Assembly: GCA_937928755.1 (NCBI GenBank)
Contig: CALEZI010000176.1
Coordinates: 1-64,000, forward strand
DNA from: an uncultured Rhodanobacteraceae bacterium
GTDB lineage: Bacteria > Pseudomonadota > Gammaproteobacteria > Xanthomonadales > SZUA-5
DNA length: 64,000 nt
Direction of reading: 5' to 3'
This document shows, piece after piece, positions 36,304-46,373 of this stretch (its first letter is position 1; the number at the start of each line of letters is the position of its first letter). The translations under genes were made by a program, and so were the position numbers. The notes under the pieces were generated by a model, which worked only from the letters and a program-made list of their open reading frames with translations, was not told the origin of the DNA and ran no database searches.

Positions 36304-36665
36304 GCGAGACGGCTCGCCGCCGGGTCAAGCGCTCGCGGCGGCGTTGCCCACATTGTCGAACACCGCTGGATAAAGCGTGGTGGGCATGCTTTCCGTCGAA
36401 ACATGAACCCGACTTCGTGTGTCACGAATGTGGTGGCGAGGCGAGATTCCCGACGGGCACACGCCTCGTGGCAGCAATCGTATCGATGCTGCCGCTCTTC
36501 GCCGGCGTCAAACTGACGCTCGCGGTTCCCGATATCGAGGGGCTGCATCCGCTGCTGATGGTCGGTGCCATGTTGCTGGGCTTCGGCGGCGCTTGCATCG
36601 CATTCATGCTGGTCGGCGCGTGGATTTGCTCCACCAGCATTCAACTGGACAAATCGAAACGATGA
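36300..36665 (+). CDS. Small zinc-ribbon membrane protein
   Basis: 121 residues using TTG at 36300, which overlaps the dehydrogenase stop (TTGA). The N-terminus is basic with CPHC at about residues 17-20 and CHEC at about 43-46, a four-Cys zinc ribbon. Two transmembrane helices follow (LVAAIVSMLPLFAGVKLTL, LLMVGAMLLGFGGACIAFML). Function unknown. The open frame extends upstream within the dehydrogenase gene but only the part after 36300 has sensible composition. Confidence 0.6.
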   Translation: MSETARRRVKRSRRRCPHCRTPLDKAWWACFPSKHEPDFVCHECGGEARFPTGTRLVAAIVSMLPLFAGVKLTLAVPDIEGLHPLLMVGAMLLGFGGACIAFMLVGAWICSTSIQLDKSKR

Positions 36666-36668
36666 TGA

Positions 36669-37070
36669 GGCTTTGCTCAGGGCCTCCAATGCGGCTGCGG
36701 CCGTACGCCGGGACGTTGCCTGGGCCAATGTCAATCGCAGCGCCTCGACTGGACTGATGCTCGCGGCCCGTCGCGCCGGAATGAGGCTCGCCCACAGCAT
36801 CACCGCCAGCAACAGGACCGTTACGGCGAGATGAGTGACCGGATCGAGGGCCTGGACGCCGAATAGCTGAGATCCGATCTGCTGTGTGGCGGGACTTGCC
36901 CGCGCCAACCCGAGCACAATGCCCATCACGGGCGATCGCCATCGGCGCTGCCACCCTGAGGCTCGAGGTTGCGCAGCACAATGGCGATCGTCGAGTACGC
37001 CGTTGTGCATGGGGGCTCGCCGCCCGGGATCTGGCGATGTTGGCGCACAAAAGCGGATCTCCCGAGTCAG
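36669..37070 (-). pseudogene. Remnant of an ABC transporter permease (MacB/FtsX-like C-terminus)
   Basis: On the minus strand 36729-36926 encodes a recognisable C-terminal permease segment: GIVLGLARA, SQLFGVQALDPVTHLAVTVL, LASLIPARRAASISPVEALR-like ending. Just upstream, in a shifted frame, LTREIRF recalls the RTREIGVRxALGA motif that precedes it in intact proteins, indicating frameshift decay. Nothing corresponding to the N-terminal 300-700 residues is left. It resembles the permease family with FtsX-like domains common in Acidobacteria and Xanthomonadales. Confidence 0.6.
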
Positions 37071-37431
37071 TCAGCGCCCGTTCCGGCAAATGTGGCAAGA
37101 CTCTGGCACTCGCATTCGATTGTCGACTCTAGTTCGAAGCGGGTACGGTTGTTGCTAATGAAATTCACGCAGGAGATTTTTGGCGCGATCCAGATGTGAT
37201 CGCCGTCACTTTTGAAACACCCATCGCGTTGGCCGCGCGATGGTCTGTCAGGCGCATTGCGATCAACGATCGGACGCAAACGCCATGACCAACTGCCGGT
37301 GAACCGCTGTCGTGGGCAACTCGCCCATCGGCATCGATACGTTCCCTGGTCCCTGGCGAAGTGATGGTTGCGTCGCAAATTGCGACCGCGACCGCGCAGC
37401 CGCGAAAGGATGCTCGAACGGAGGAATCCGC
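37071..37431. other. Intergenic region without recognised feature
   Basis: No convincing gene, tRNA or repeat is visible. The stretch probably contains decayed sequence upstream of the permease remnant and the promoter of the SleB-type gene. Confidence 0.4.
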
Positions 37432-37869
37432 ATGAAGTTGGCCTGGATTATTTGGCTAAGCTCGTTCTCCCCTACCCCGTTGGCCGACTCAATGTGTCTG
37501 GCCACGACCATTTACCTCGAAGCGCGCGACCAGTCGGTCGATGGGCAATTGGCAGTTGCCGAGGTGGCACTGCGCCGTCGCGACAGCGGTCGCTACGGCA
37601 ACCAGCTCTGCGAAGTCCTGTTGCAACCGAAGCAGTTTGCGTTGACCCTGGTGTCGCCGGACAAGGAAATCACCGAATGGGATGCTTACCTTCATTCCTG
37701 GAAGGTGACTTTCGACGCGCAGCGCAACTGGCAACTGCCGGAACCCGAGCGTCGTCTCGTCGTGCCTGGCGCCGATTCCTTTCTTGCATACCAGCGCGTG
37801 AGCGCCAACTGGTCCGTCGGCGAGCCGCTGCATGTGATCGGCGATCACGGGTTTTACCGAGTGAATTGA
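37432..37869 (+). CDS. SleB-type cell wall hydrolase (Hydrolase_2 domain)
   Basis: 145 residues from ATG 37432 with ribosome-binding site GGAGG eight bases upstream. A hydrophobic N-terminus (LAWIIWLSSFSPTPLADS) suggests export. CLATTIYLEARDQSVDGQLA contains the catalytic-type Glu of the SleB/Hydrolase_2 fold, followed by VAEVALRRRDSGRYG, CEVLLQPKQFA and the C-terminal GDHGFYRVN. SleB family members cleave peptidoglycan. As there is no phage context or spore gene set, a peptidoglycan remodelling role is likely. Confidence 0.8.
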   Translation: MKLAWIIWLSSFSPTPLADSMCLATTIYLEARDQSVDGQLAVAEVALRRRDSGRYGNQLCEVLLQPKQFALTLVSPDKEITEWDAYLHSWKVTFDAQRNWQLPEPERRLVVPGADSFLAYQRVSANWSVGEPLHVIGDHGFYRVN

Positions 37870-37928
37870 GCGCGGCCGGAGCGGGTTGTTCGTTGAACGA
37901 AGCTTGCTCCGCTGCTGCTGGCACACCC

Positions 37929-37948
37929 GAGCCGAGCAAGCTCGGCTC
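37929..37948. repeat. Short REP-like palindrome
   Basis: GAGCCGAGC-aa-GCTCGGCTC, followed by TACAAGAGCC. A single copy lies between two convergent genes, where it could also act as a weak bidirectional transcription end. Confidence 0.5.
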
Positions 37949-37981
37949 TACAAGAGCCGGCTCGCCCTGGAGCCATTTGGA

Positions 37982-38392
37982 CTAAGGCGACCCGCCTCTG
38001 CCCGTTTCCGACGACTGCGCGGACTCGTGTTCGCGCACCGAGCGCGCCACCAGGCCGACGCCGCCGGCGATCATGGCGAGGATGATCAACGTGTTGTACA
38101 GGCTGGTCGGCGCAAAATGGATGCGCAGATTGGCGATTATTCCCGCGAGCATGATCAGGATTCCGGCCGAGACCAGGAACCAGCCGACGATCGATTTGCC
38201 GTTGTAGAAGACGATGCCCAGACCCAGCAGGAACGGGATCAAGGTCAAGCCAAACGCGTCGTAACCGTAGAGGCTCCAACCGCCGCTGGTCACCATCACC
38301 TGCTTCATCAGCAGATAGCCACCGACAACGATCAGCCCGAGGCCGATCAGAAATTCACCCAGTCCGCCGGGAGTGCCGCCTGCACCGCGCAT
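37982..38392 (-). CDS. Polytopic membrane protein of unknown function
   Basis: 136 residues from ATG 38392, preceded by AGGAG. Four predicted transmembrane helices (GEFLIGLGLIVVGGYLLMKQ, GLTLIPFLLGLGIVF, GWFLVSAGILIMLAGIIANL, YNTLIILAMIAGGVGLVAR) and a polar C-terminus. No motif identifies a function. It is convergent with the SleB-type gene. Confidence 0.6.
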   Translation of the reverse strand: MRGAGGTPGGLGEFLIGLGLIVVGGYLLMKQVMVTSGGWSLYGYDAFGLTLIPFLLGLGIVFYNGKSIVGWFLVSAGILIMLAGIIANLRIHFAPTSLYNTLIILAMIAGGVGLVARSVREHESAQSSETGRGGSP

Positions 38393-38576
38393 GAGATGGT
38401 CTCCTGTGTCCAGTCGGCAAGTATGCATGGCTTGGGGAAATGCGGCACGCAGCAGCGAGCTGCGGGATCGTGCATGCCCGGCGCGATCGCAGTGCTTTGG
38501 TCACGCCGGAACGGCGAATCACACACTGGCGTAGCGCCCTCACCAAAAATGACGCAAGTATGTGAAAGAAAAGCTT

Positions 38577-38706
38577 TTCCGCAAAGGACGCAAAGGAAAG
38601 CAAAGCCAGAAGAACATCAACACCTTGGTTCTTGGCTCTCTTTGCGTCCTTTGCGTCCTTTGCGTCCTTTGCGTCCTTTGCATCCTTTGCGTCCTTTGCG
38701 GACAAA
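38577..38706. repeat. CTTTGCGTC word array with inverted partner
   Basis: Six perfect or near-perfect head-to-tail 9-bp units (one with CTTTGCATC) run from 38640 to 38693 and end with CTTTGCGGA. An inverted partner TCCGCAAAGGACGCAAAGG lies at 38578-38596, so the array and partner can pair. The same word pair is at 62310-62416, and a single-sided version is at 11133-11158. Confidence 0.9.
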
Positions 38707-38834
38707 GAAGGCAGTCCGCATGGTCGCCGCCAGTTTGATACGCGAACAAGCAACCACGGCTCCCCCTCGCGCCGCTTGCGAGTTGCACCGCTTGCTTCTA
38801 GCGTCGAGCGTCATCCAACGACGGCGAATGAACG

Positions 38835-41800
38835 ATGCTGCCGCGCCCTGCCCTTTTGCTGCTGTGCTGCACATCGCTGTCCGCAAGTTTCGCGAGCGAA
38901 CCCACGGGACCGTTGACCGGCCTCGAATATCGCCTGATCGGCCCCAGCGTCGGCGGCCGCATCACTCAGGTCTCCGGCGTAATCGGTGATCCGATGACCT
39001 GGTATCTGGGTGCGGCCCAGGGCGGCGTCTGGAAGAGCGATGACGGTGGCCACCAGTGGCGCCCCGTCTTCGACCAGATGCCCAGCAACTCGGTGGGTTC
39101 GCTGGCGGTCGCCGACACCGATGCCAACGTGATCTATGTCGGCGGGGGCGAAGGCAATATTCGCGGCAACGTGCAGCCCGGCGCCGGCCTGTTCGTCTCC
39201 ACCGACGCCGGCAAGACCTGGCAGCACACGCTCAAGCTGCGCGTGGCCGTCGGCGATATCGAAGTCGATCCGCAAGTGGCCGAGACCGCGTTCGCGGCGG
39301 TGCTGGGCAATCCGTTCAAGCGCAATCCCGAGCGCGGCGTATACCGCACCACCGACACGGGTCAGACCTGGCAGCAGGTGCTCAAGGTGGACGCCGACAC
39401 CGGCGCCAGCGACGTCGCCATCGACGCCCACAACCCGCGCATCGTCTGGGCCGGCACCTGGCAGGCGCGGCGAACGCCGTGGGGCTTGACCAGCGGCGGA
39501 CCCGGCAGCGGCCTGTGGCGCTCTGCCGATGGTGGCAGCAACTGGACGCGACTTGCGGCCGGGGAACACGGCCTGCCCAAGGGCGAATGGGGCAAGGTCG
39601 GCGTGGCCGTGTCGCCCGCAAGCGGCGAGCGCATCTACGCGCTGATCGAAGCCGAGGACGGCGGCTTGTATCGCTCCGACGATGGCGGCGAGAGCTTCGA
39701 GAAGATCAACGGCCACGCCATCCTGCGCCAGCGTGCCTGGTACTACACCACCATCGTGCCCGATCCGGTCGATGTCGATCGCGTCTGGTTTCCACAGGTC
39801 GGCATGCTGTACTCGGCGGATGGCGGCAAGACATTGCAGCAGATCGAAGGATTCGCGCACGGCGACCATCACGATTTGTGGATCGATTCCAACGATCCGC
39901 AGCGGCTGATCGCCGGCAACGACGGCGGCGTCGATCTGTCCTTCGACGGCGGCTCCACCTGGCACGCTCCCAACCTGCCACTCGGACAGTTCTACAACAT
40001 CGACGTCGATCAGCGCCGGCCTTATCACGTCGGCGGCACGCTGCAGGACCAGGGCACGGTCAGCGGACCGGTCATCAGCTTGCGCAATGACGGCAGCGAA
40101 CTCGCCGAATGGATCTACGCCGGCGGCGGCGAAGTCGGTGACTTTCGTTACGACCTGGCGCAGCCCGGCACCATTTACGCCGGCGAGTACGGCGGCTATC
40201 TGTCGCGGTACGTCGAAGGCAGCGGCCAGTACCGGATGATCTCGCCGGTTCCGGCCAACCCGTCCGGCGTGCAGCCACACACGATGCGCGAGCGTTTTCA
40301 GTGGAATGCGCCGCTTGAACTGTCGCCGCACGATCCGGCGACGCTCTATTTCGGCGCCAATGTGTTGTTTCGCAGCCGCGACCGCGGGGAAAACTGGGAA
40401 GTCATCAGTCCCGATCTGAGCCGCAACGACAAGAGCAAGCAACAGTGGTCGGGCGGCCCGATCACCGGCGACAACACCGGCGTGGAGATTTACGGAACGA
40501 TCGTTTCGATCGACGAATCGCCATTGAGCAAGGGCGAGATCTACATTGGCAGCGACGATGGCCGCGTCCACCTGAGTATCGATGACGGCGCGACCTTCAA
40601 GGAAATCACACCGCGCGACATGGCCATCGACACCACGATCGAAAGCCTGCGAGCCTCGCGGCACCAGGCGGGTCGCGTTTACCTCGTCGCGCATCGCTAT
40701 CGCCTCGGTGACGATCGGCCGATCGTGATGGTCAGCGACGATCGGGGCGGCAAGTGGCGCTCGTTGGCGGCGTCGCTGCCGCAGGATCTGCCGCTTTACA
40801 GCATCGCCGAGGACGAACGCGACCCAGACGTGCTCTACCTCGGCGCCGAAACCGCGCTGTATGCCTCCAACGATGGCGGCAAGCGCTGGCAGTCGATCCA
40901 GGCGAATCTGCCGCCGGTCGCGGTGGTCGACCTGGAGACCGCCCACGACGACCTCATCGTCGGCACCCGCGGCCGCGGTTTGTACGTATTCCACGATCTC
41001 GCCGCGCTGCGCACAGCACTGGCTGGGGAACCTGCATCGCCGTTATTGCTGGCGCCCGCCAATGCGCTCCGCTGGCGTTCCGAGCACCACTGGGGGCTGC
41101 AACAGAGCACCGAGAACCCGGCGTACGGCGCGCTGATCAGCTACTACCTGCCGCAAAAGGTCGATGGCGAGCTCAAGCTGCGCGTTTTCGATGGCAACGG
41201 CGCGCTGGTTCGCGAACTCTCCAGTGTGGCGCGCGCCGATACGCGACCACTCGACGATCCGGACGATCCACGCGAGGCGCCCGAGCCGGAGCTCGAAGTA
41301 GAAGCCGGCTGGCATCGTGTGGCCTGGGACTTGCGCCACACCGGAGCCAGGCTGCTCGACCATGCGAAGATCGATGCCGGCGATCCGGGAACCGGGCCGC
41401 TGGCGATTCCCGGCCAGTACCGCGTCGAATTGACCGGTTCAGGGCAGCCACTCCAGGCTGATCTGGTGGTCGAGGCGGATCCACGCTCGCCCGCCGATTC
41501 GGCCGCCATGGCGGCACAACTGCGCTTCGCGCTGGCGCTTCGCGACGGCCTCGAAAGCGCGCGCGCCGGCATCGAATGGGTGCGCGCGGCGAGCGCGCAG
41601 GCCGCCGATCTGAAACAACGCCTCGGCGACGAAATGACGCACAAGCTCATCGTCGACGCAGCCACAGCCGTGATCGCCGATGCCGAACGTATCGAAGGCC
41701 AGTTGCACAACCCGGAGGCGGTGGTGGTTTACGACATCCTGCGCGGCCCCAGAGGATCACAGCTGTATTCGCAGCTGGCGCCGCTCTACACCTGGGCGCA

Positions 41801-41987
41801 GAGCTCCGACCATGCGCCGAGTGCGGCCATGCAAAAACGCTGGTCCGAACTGCACAGCGAATTGCGCGAGCGCGAGGCTGCCATCGCCGACATGTCAGCC
41901 GGTTCGGTCGCGCGCCTGGAAGCCGCGGTCCGCACGGCGCAACTGCCGCGCCTGATCCTGCCCACCCTCAAGGCGCCCGTGCCATGA
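38835..41987 (+). CDS. Large secreted BNR/sortilin-type beta-propeller protein
   Basis: 1050 residues with a signal peptide (LLLLCCTSLSASFA). Residues 30-720 contain many BNR/Asp-box units (GVWKSDDGGHQW, GLFVSTDAGKTW, GVYRTTDTGQTW, GLWRSADGGSNW, GLYRSDDGGESF, LFRSRDRGENW, VHLSIDDGATF), forming one or two propellers as in VPS10/sortilin-like glycosidase-related proteins. Residues 740-900 look like a FlgD-like beta domain (KLRVFDGNGALVREL) and the C-terminus is helical. It is probably an extracellular binding or hydrolytic protein; no catalytic residues are assigned. A short membrane-protein gene overlaps its stop. Confidence 0.82.
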   Translation: MLPRPALLLLCCTSLSASFASEPTGPLTGLEYRLIGPSVGGRITQVSGVIGDPMTWYLGAAQGGVWKSDDGGHQWRPVFDQMPSNSVGSLAVADTDANVIYVGGGEGNIRGNVQPGAGLFVSTDAGKTWQHTLKLRVAVGDIEVDPQVAETAFAAVLGNPFKRNPERGVYRTTDTGQTWQQVLKVDADTGASDVAIDAHNPRIVWAGTWQARRTPWGLTSGGPGSGLWRSADGGSNWTRLAAGEHGLPKGEWGKVGVAVSPASGERIYALIEAEDGGLYRSDDGGESFEKINGHAILRQRAWYYTTIVPDPVDVDRVWFPQVGMLYSADGGKTLQQIEGFAHGDHHDLWIDSNDPQRLIAGNDGGVDLSFDGGSTWHAPNLPLGQFYNIDVDQRRPYHVGGTLQDQGTVSGPVISLRNDGSELAEWIYAGGGEVGDFRYDLAQPGTIYAGEYGGYLSRYVEGSGQYRMISPVPANPSGVQPHTMRERFQWNAPLELSPHDPATLYFGANVLFRSRDRGENWEVISPDLSRNDKSKQQWSGGPITGDNTGVEIYGTIVSIDESPLSKGEIYIGSDDGRVHLSIDDGATFKEITPRDMAIDTTIESLRASRHQAGRVYLVAHRYRLGDDRPIVMVSDDRGGKWRSLAASLPQDLPLYSIAEDERDPDVLYLGAETALYASNDGGKRWQSIQANLPPVAVVDLETAHDDLIVGTRGRGLYVFHDLAALRTALAGEPASPLLLAPANALRWRSEHHWGLQQSTENPAYGALISYYLPQKVDGELKLRVFDGNGALVRELSSVARADTRPLDDPDDPREAPEPELEVEAGWHRVAWDLRHTGARLLDHAKIDAGDPGTGPLAIPGQYRVELTGSGQPLQADLVVEADPRSPADSAAMAAQLRFALALRDGLESARAGIEWVRAASAQAADLKQRLGDEMTHKLIVDAATAVIADAERIEGQLHNPEAVVVYDILRGPRGSQLYSQLAPLYTWAQSSDHAPSAAMQKRWSELHSELREREAAIADMSAGSVARLEAAVRTAQLPRLILPTLKAPVP

Positions 41988-42187
41988 TCGGTTGGCTGCG
42001 CCGCAAGCTGTTCGGCTGGGCCGAGAACCTGCGCTTCCCGTGGCTGTTGCTGCTCACCGCAGCGCTGTTCGGGATCAATCTGTCGATCCCCGATCCGATC
42101 CCGTTCATCGACGAGATTCTGCTTGGACTGGCGACCATCATCCTCGGACGCTGGCGCAAGCCGCAGCCGACTGGATCGCCGAGTTGA
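41984..42187 (+). CDS. Small membrane protein of unknown function
   Basis: 67 residues starting at an ATG that overlaps the previous stop (ATGA). Sequence features: basic N-terminus MIGWLRRKLFGWAENLRFP, hydrophobic helix WLLLLTAALFGINLSI, then PDPIPFIDEILLGLATIILG, a pattern typical of a small conserved protein in Xanthomonadales. The FxDEILLG stretch is the most conserved-looking part. Function unknown. Confidence 0.7.
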   Translation: MIGWLRRKLFGWAENLRFPWLLLLTAALFGINLSIPDPIPFIDEILLGLATIILGRWRKPQPTGSPS

Positions 42188-42216
42188 ACTCGGCGCTCTT
42201 TGCCCTTCCAGAGACC

Positions 42217-43574
<1,358 letters not shown>

Positions 43575-43591
43575 CAAGAAGTTCGCGAAAC

Positions 43592-44617
43592 TCACCGCGG
43601 CAACACCAGACACGCATCCCCGTAAGAAAAGAACCGATAGCGCTCGGCCACCGCGTGACGATACGCGTCCAGCACAAACTGCGTCCCGGCCAGTGCGCAG
43701 ACCAGCATCAACAGGCTTGATTGCGGCAGGTGGAAGTTGGTGACCAGCCCATCGATGACGCGAAATTCGTATCCCGGTCGAATGAACAACTGCGTATCGC
43801 CCTCAAAGGCAAGCAGCCTGCCCGATCGAGCCGCGCTTTCCAGCGTGCGCGTGGCGGTGGTGCCCACGGCAATCACCCGGCCACCAGCCGCCTTGACGGC
43901 GCTGATCCGCTCGACCAGCTGCGGCGTCACCCGGCACCACTCCCGATGCAGAATCACCTGGTCGAGATCGTCCTCGCGCAGGTTCTGGAAGGTACCGGCG
44001 CCGACGTGCAGCGTGACGTAGTCGGCGTCAACTCCGCAATCGCGCAACTGCTGGAGCAACTGCGCGTCAAAATGCAGGCCGGCGGTCGGCGCGGCAGCTG
44101 AACCGGGGTCGCGCGCGAACACGGTCTGGTAACGCTCTCGATCGCTGGCATCGTCGCTGCGTGCGATGTACGGCGGCAACGGGATATGTCCGTGCTGCGC
44201 CAACAGCGTGGGAATATCGTGGCCGTCGACGCTGCGCAGCAGGAATAAAGGCCCATCGCGCTCGAGCACTTCGAACTGACAGTCATCGGCGACGATGATC
44301 CGGCCGCCGGGCTTGGGTTTCTTGCTGACGCCGAGGTGAAACCAGCCGCGATCGGCTGCCAGCAGACGCTCCAGCAGCAGTTCCACCGCGCCGCCCGATG
44401 CCTTGCGCCCGAGCAGTCGCGCCGGCCACACGCGAGTGTCGTTGAACACCAGCAGGTCGCCCCGGCGCAGCCAATGCGGCAGCGCGCGCACGCTGCTGTC
44501 GCTGATCGACGGTGAAACCGGGTCGAGCACCAGCAATCGGCTCGCCGAGCGCTCGGGCAATGGCGCCTGGGCGATCAGTTCGTGCGGCAAGTCGTAGTCG
44601 AAATCCTGTTTGCGCAT
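43592..44617 (-). CDS. queA: S-adenosylmethionine:tRNA ribosyltransferase-isomerase
   Basis: 341 residues from ATG 44617 (MRKQDFDYDLPHELIAQ). It transfers the ribosyl part of SAM to preQ1-tRNA to make epoxyqueuosine. Signatures include LPERSASRLLVLD, VFNDTRVWPARL, SAAAPTAGLHFD, VTLHVGAGTFQNLREDDL and NFHLPQSSLLMLV, which span the full length. An upstream in-frame ATG exists but would translate the TTGG-type repeat array. The gene precedes tgt in the queuosine cluster. Confidence 0.97.
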   Translation of the reverse strand: MRKQDFDYDLPHELIAQAPLPERSASRLLVLDPVSPSISDSSVRALPHWLRRGDLLVFNDTRVWPARLLGRKASGGAVELLLERLLAADRGWFHLGVSKKPKPGGRIIVADDCQFEVLERDGPLFLLRSVDGHDIPTLLAQHGHIPLPPYIARSDDASDRERYQTVFARDPGSAAAPTAGLHFDAQLLQQLRDCGVDADYVTLHVGAGTFQNLREDDLDQVILHREWCRVTPQLVERISAVKAAGGRVIAVGTTATRTLESAARSGRLLAFEGDTQLFIRPGYEFRVIDGLVTNFHLPQSSLLMLVCALAGTQFVLDAYRHAVAERYRFFSYGDACLVLPR

Positions 44618-44624
44618 ATTGGGA

Positions 44625-44735
44625 GCGGTTGTCGGTTGTTGGTTGTTGGTTGTTGGCGGCCGAAGCACGCCTCGACGCGACCTTGCGCTTGCTTGACGCT
44701 GCCAGAAACCAGCAACCAACGACCAACAACTCATT
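44625..44735. repeat. GTTGTTGGTTG word array with inverted partner
   Basis: GGTTGTCGGTTGTTGGTTG and further TTGTTGG units (about 44630-44658) are opposed by ACCAGCAACCAACGACCAAC-type sequence (about 44707-44732). They lie in the divergent intergenic region between queA and the aminotransferase gene. Related arrays occur at 7651-7680 and 59683-59975. Confidence 0.8.
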
Positions 44736-44870
44736 CATAAGGGTCAGAGACGCTGAACGGAGCCGACCTCGGGGGTTACCGCGGAAAGCCCGCCGTGATA
44801 GCATTCGCGCACCCGAAATATCAAGCACTTAGCACCCTCGATGCACTCGAATGGTGCGGGAGGAGGTGGC

Positions 44871-46373
44871 ATGAATGCACTGCAGAAACTGAACACGATG
44901 CGCCAGGCAGGCGGTTCCCGACGAACGGTCGGGCTGACTGACGCCACCATCGAACGTTTCCTGAAGACCGATCCGCTGCTGGCGCAGGCCATCGACGAAG
45001 GCTATGCGGCGTTTGAAGCCGCAAGCGTCGAGTTCCCGCAACTGATCGGGCTCGACGAGGACGCGCAGCTGCGGGCAACCCAGGCCGGCTACGTCAACTT
45101 CTACGCCGACGACGCCGTCAATCCGTACATCGCCGTGTCCGGGCGTGGCCCATGGGTGGTGACGCTGAAAGGCGCGGTGGTTCATGACGACGGCGGCTAC
45201 GGCATGCTCGGCGGCGGTCACGGTCCGCAGGCGATCATCGATGCGATGGCGCGCCCGCAGGTGATGGCCAACATCATGACGCCCTCGCTCAGCCATCTGC
45301 GTCTGGATCAGGCGCTGCGCCGCGAAATCGGTCACACCCGCGGCGGTTGCCCGTTCGCGCGCTTCCTGTGCCTGAACTCGGGCTCGGAGTCGGTAACGCT
45401 GGCCGGTCGCCTCGCCGACGTGCACACCAAGCTGATGACCGATCCGGGCGGCGCGCATGCCGGTCGCAAGGTACGCCGGATTGCGGTGAAGGGCGCCTTC
45501 CATGGCCGCACCGAACTTCCGGCGCTGTATTCGGACTCCTCGCGCAAGGCCTACATCGAGAACCTGGCGAGCTTTGCGCACCACAACCACACGATCACCG
45601 TCGAGCCGTACAGCGTCGAGCAACTGCGTCAGGCCTTTGCCGATGCCGAGGCCAACAACTGGCACATCGAAGCGATGTTCCTGGAACCGGTGATGGGCGA
45701 AGGCAACCCGGGTCGCGCGGTCACGCCGGAGTTCTATGCCGCCGCACGCGAGTTGACCCAGGCTCACGGGACGCTGCTGCTGGTCGATTCGATCCAGGCC
45801 GGCCTGCGCGCGCACGGTGTGCTGTCGATCGTCGACTACCCGGGTTTCGAGGGTCTGGAAGCGCCGGACATGGAGACCTACTCCAAGGCGCTCAATGCCG
45901 GCCAGTACCCGTTGTCGGTGCTCGCGGTCAACGCACGCACCGCGGCGCTCTACCGCAAGGGCATCTACGGCAACACCATGACCACCAATCCGCGCGCGAT
46001 GGATGTCGCCTGCGCCGTGCTCGCGGGATTGACGCCAGCGTTGCGCGCCAACATCCGCGAGCGTGGTGCCGAGTTCGTGCGCCGACTGGAAGCGCTCGCG
46101 CGCGAACTGCCGGGCACGATCACGGCGGTCCAGGGAACCGGCCTGCTGTTCTCTTGCGAACTGGCGCCGGACTTCAAGTGCTACGGCAGCGGCAGCACCG
46201 AGGAGTACCTGCGCGAGCGCGGCATCGGGGTCATCCACGGTGGCGTCAACAGCTTGCGTTTCACGCCTCATTTCAATCTGCGCAGCGATGAGATCGACCT
46301 GGTCGTCGACAGCCTGCGCCAGGCTCTGACCGAAGGTCCGCGGCTACGCAAGCCGACGGCCCAGGCCGCCTGA
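44871..46373 (+). CDS. Class III PLP-dependent aminotransferase
   Basis: 500 residues from ATG 44871, which follows an excellent GGAGGAGG. Cofactor residues are visible: GSESVTLAGRLADVHTK for phosphate binding, Asp in LLLVDSIQAGLRAHG (pyridine nitrogen) and the Schiff-base Lys in ETYSKALNAGQYPLS. HHNHTITVEPYS and EPVMGEGNPGRAVTP fit the class III (omega/ornithine aminotransferase) fold, but the spacing and loops are unusual and I cannot match it to a named subfamily. Its stop overlaps the next gene (TGATG), suggesting a coupled three-gene operon. Confidence 0.8.
   Translation: MNALQKLNTMRQAGGSRRTVGLTDATIERFLKTDPLLAQAIDEGYAAFEAASVEFPQLIGLDEDAQLRATQAGYVNFYADDAVNPYIAVSGRGPWVVTLKGAVVHDDGGYGMLGGGHGPQAIIDAMARPQVMANIMTPSLSHLRLDQALRREIGHTRGGCPFARFLCLNSGSESVTLAGRLADVHTKLMTDPGGAHAGRKVRRIAVKGAFHGRTELPALYSDSSRKAYIENLASFAHHNHTITVEPYSVEQLRQAFADAEANNWHIEAMFLEPVMGEGNPGRAVTPEFYAAARELTQAHGTLLLVDSIQAGLRAHGVLSIVDYPGFEGLEAPDMETYSKALNAGQYPLSVLAVNARTAALYRKGIYGNTMTTNPRAMDVACAVLAGLTPALRANIRERGAEFVRRLEALARELPGTITAVQGTGLLFSCELAPDFKCYGSGSTEEYLRERGIGVIHGGVNSLRFTPHFNLRSDEIDLVVDSLRQALTEGPRLRKPTAQAA

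Noticed and set aside
37432..37869. Prophage endolysin
   Set aside because: No other phage-like gene flanks it and the SleB/Hydrolase_2 fold is common in chromosomal envelope enzymes.
38577..38706. CRISPR-like repeat array
   Set aside because: Units are 9 bp, directly adjacent, without spacers, and have an inverted partner. No cas genes are nearby.
38811..40994. Long minus-strand open frame opposite the BNR protein gene (727 codons)
   Set aside because: Shadow of the sense gene; the translated sequence has no family signature and the sense gene has signal peptide and Asp boxes.
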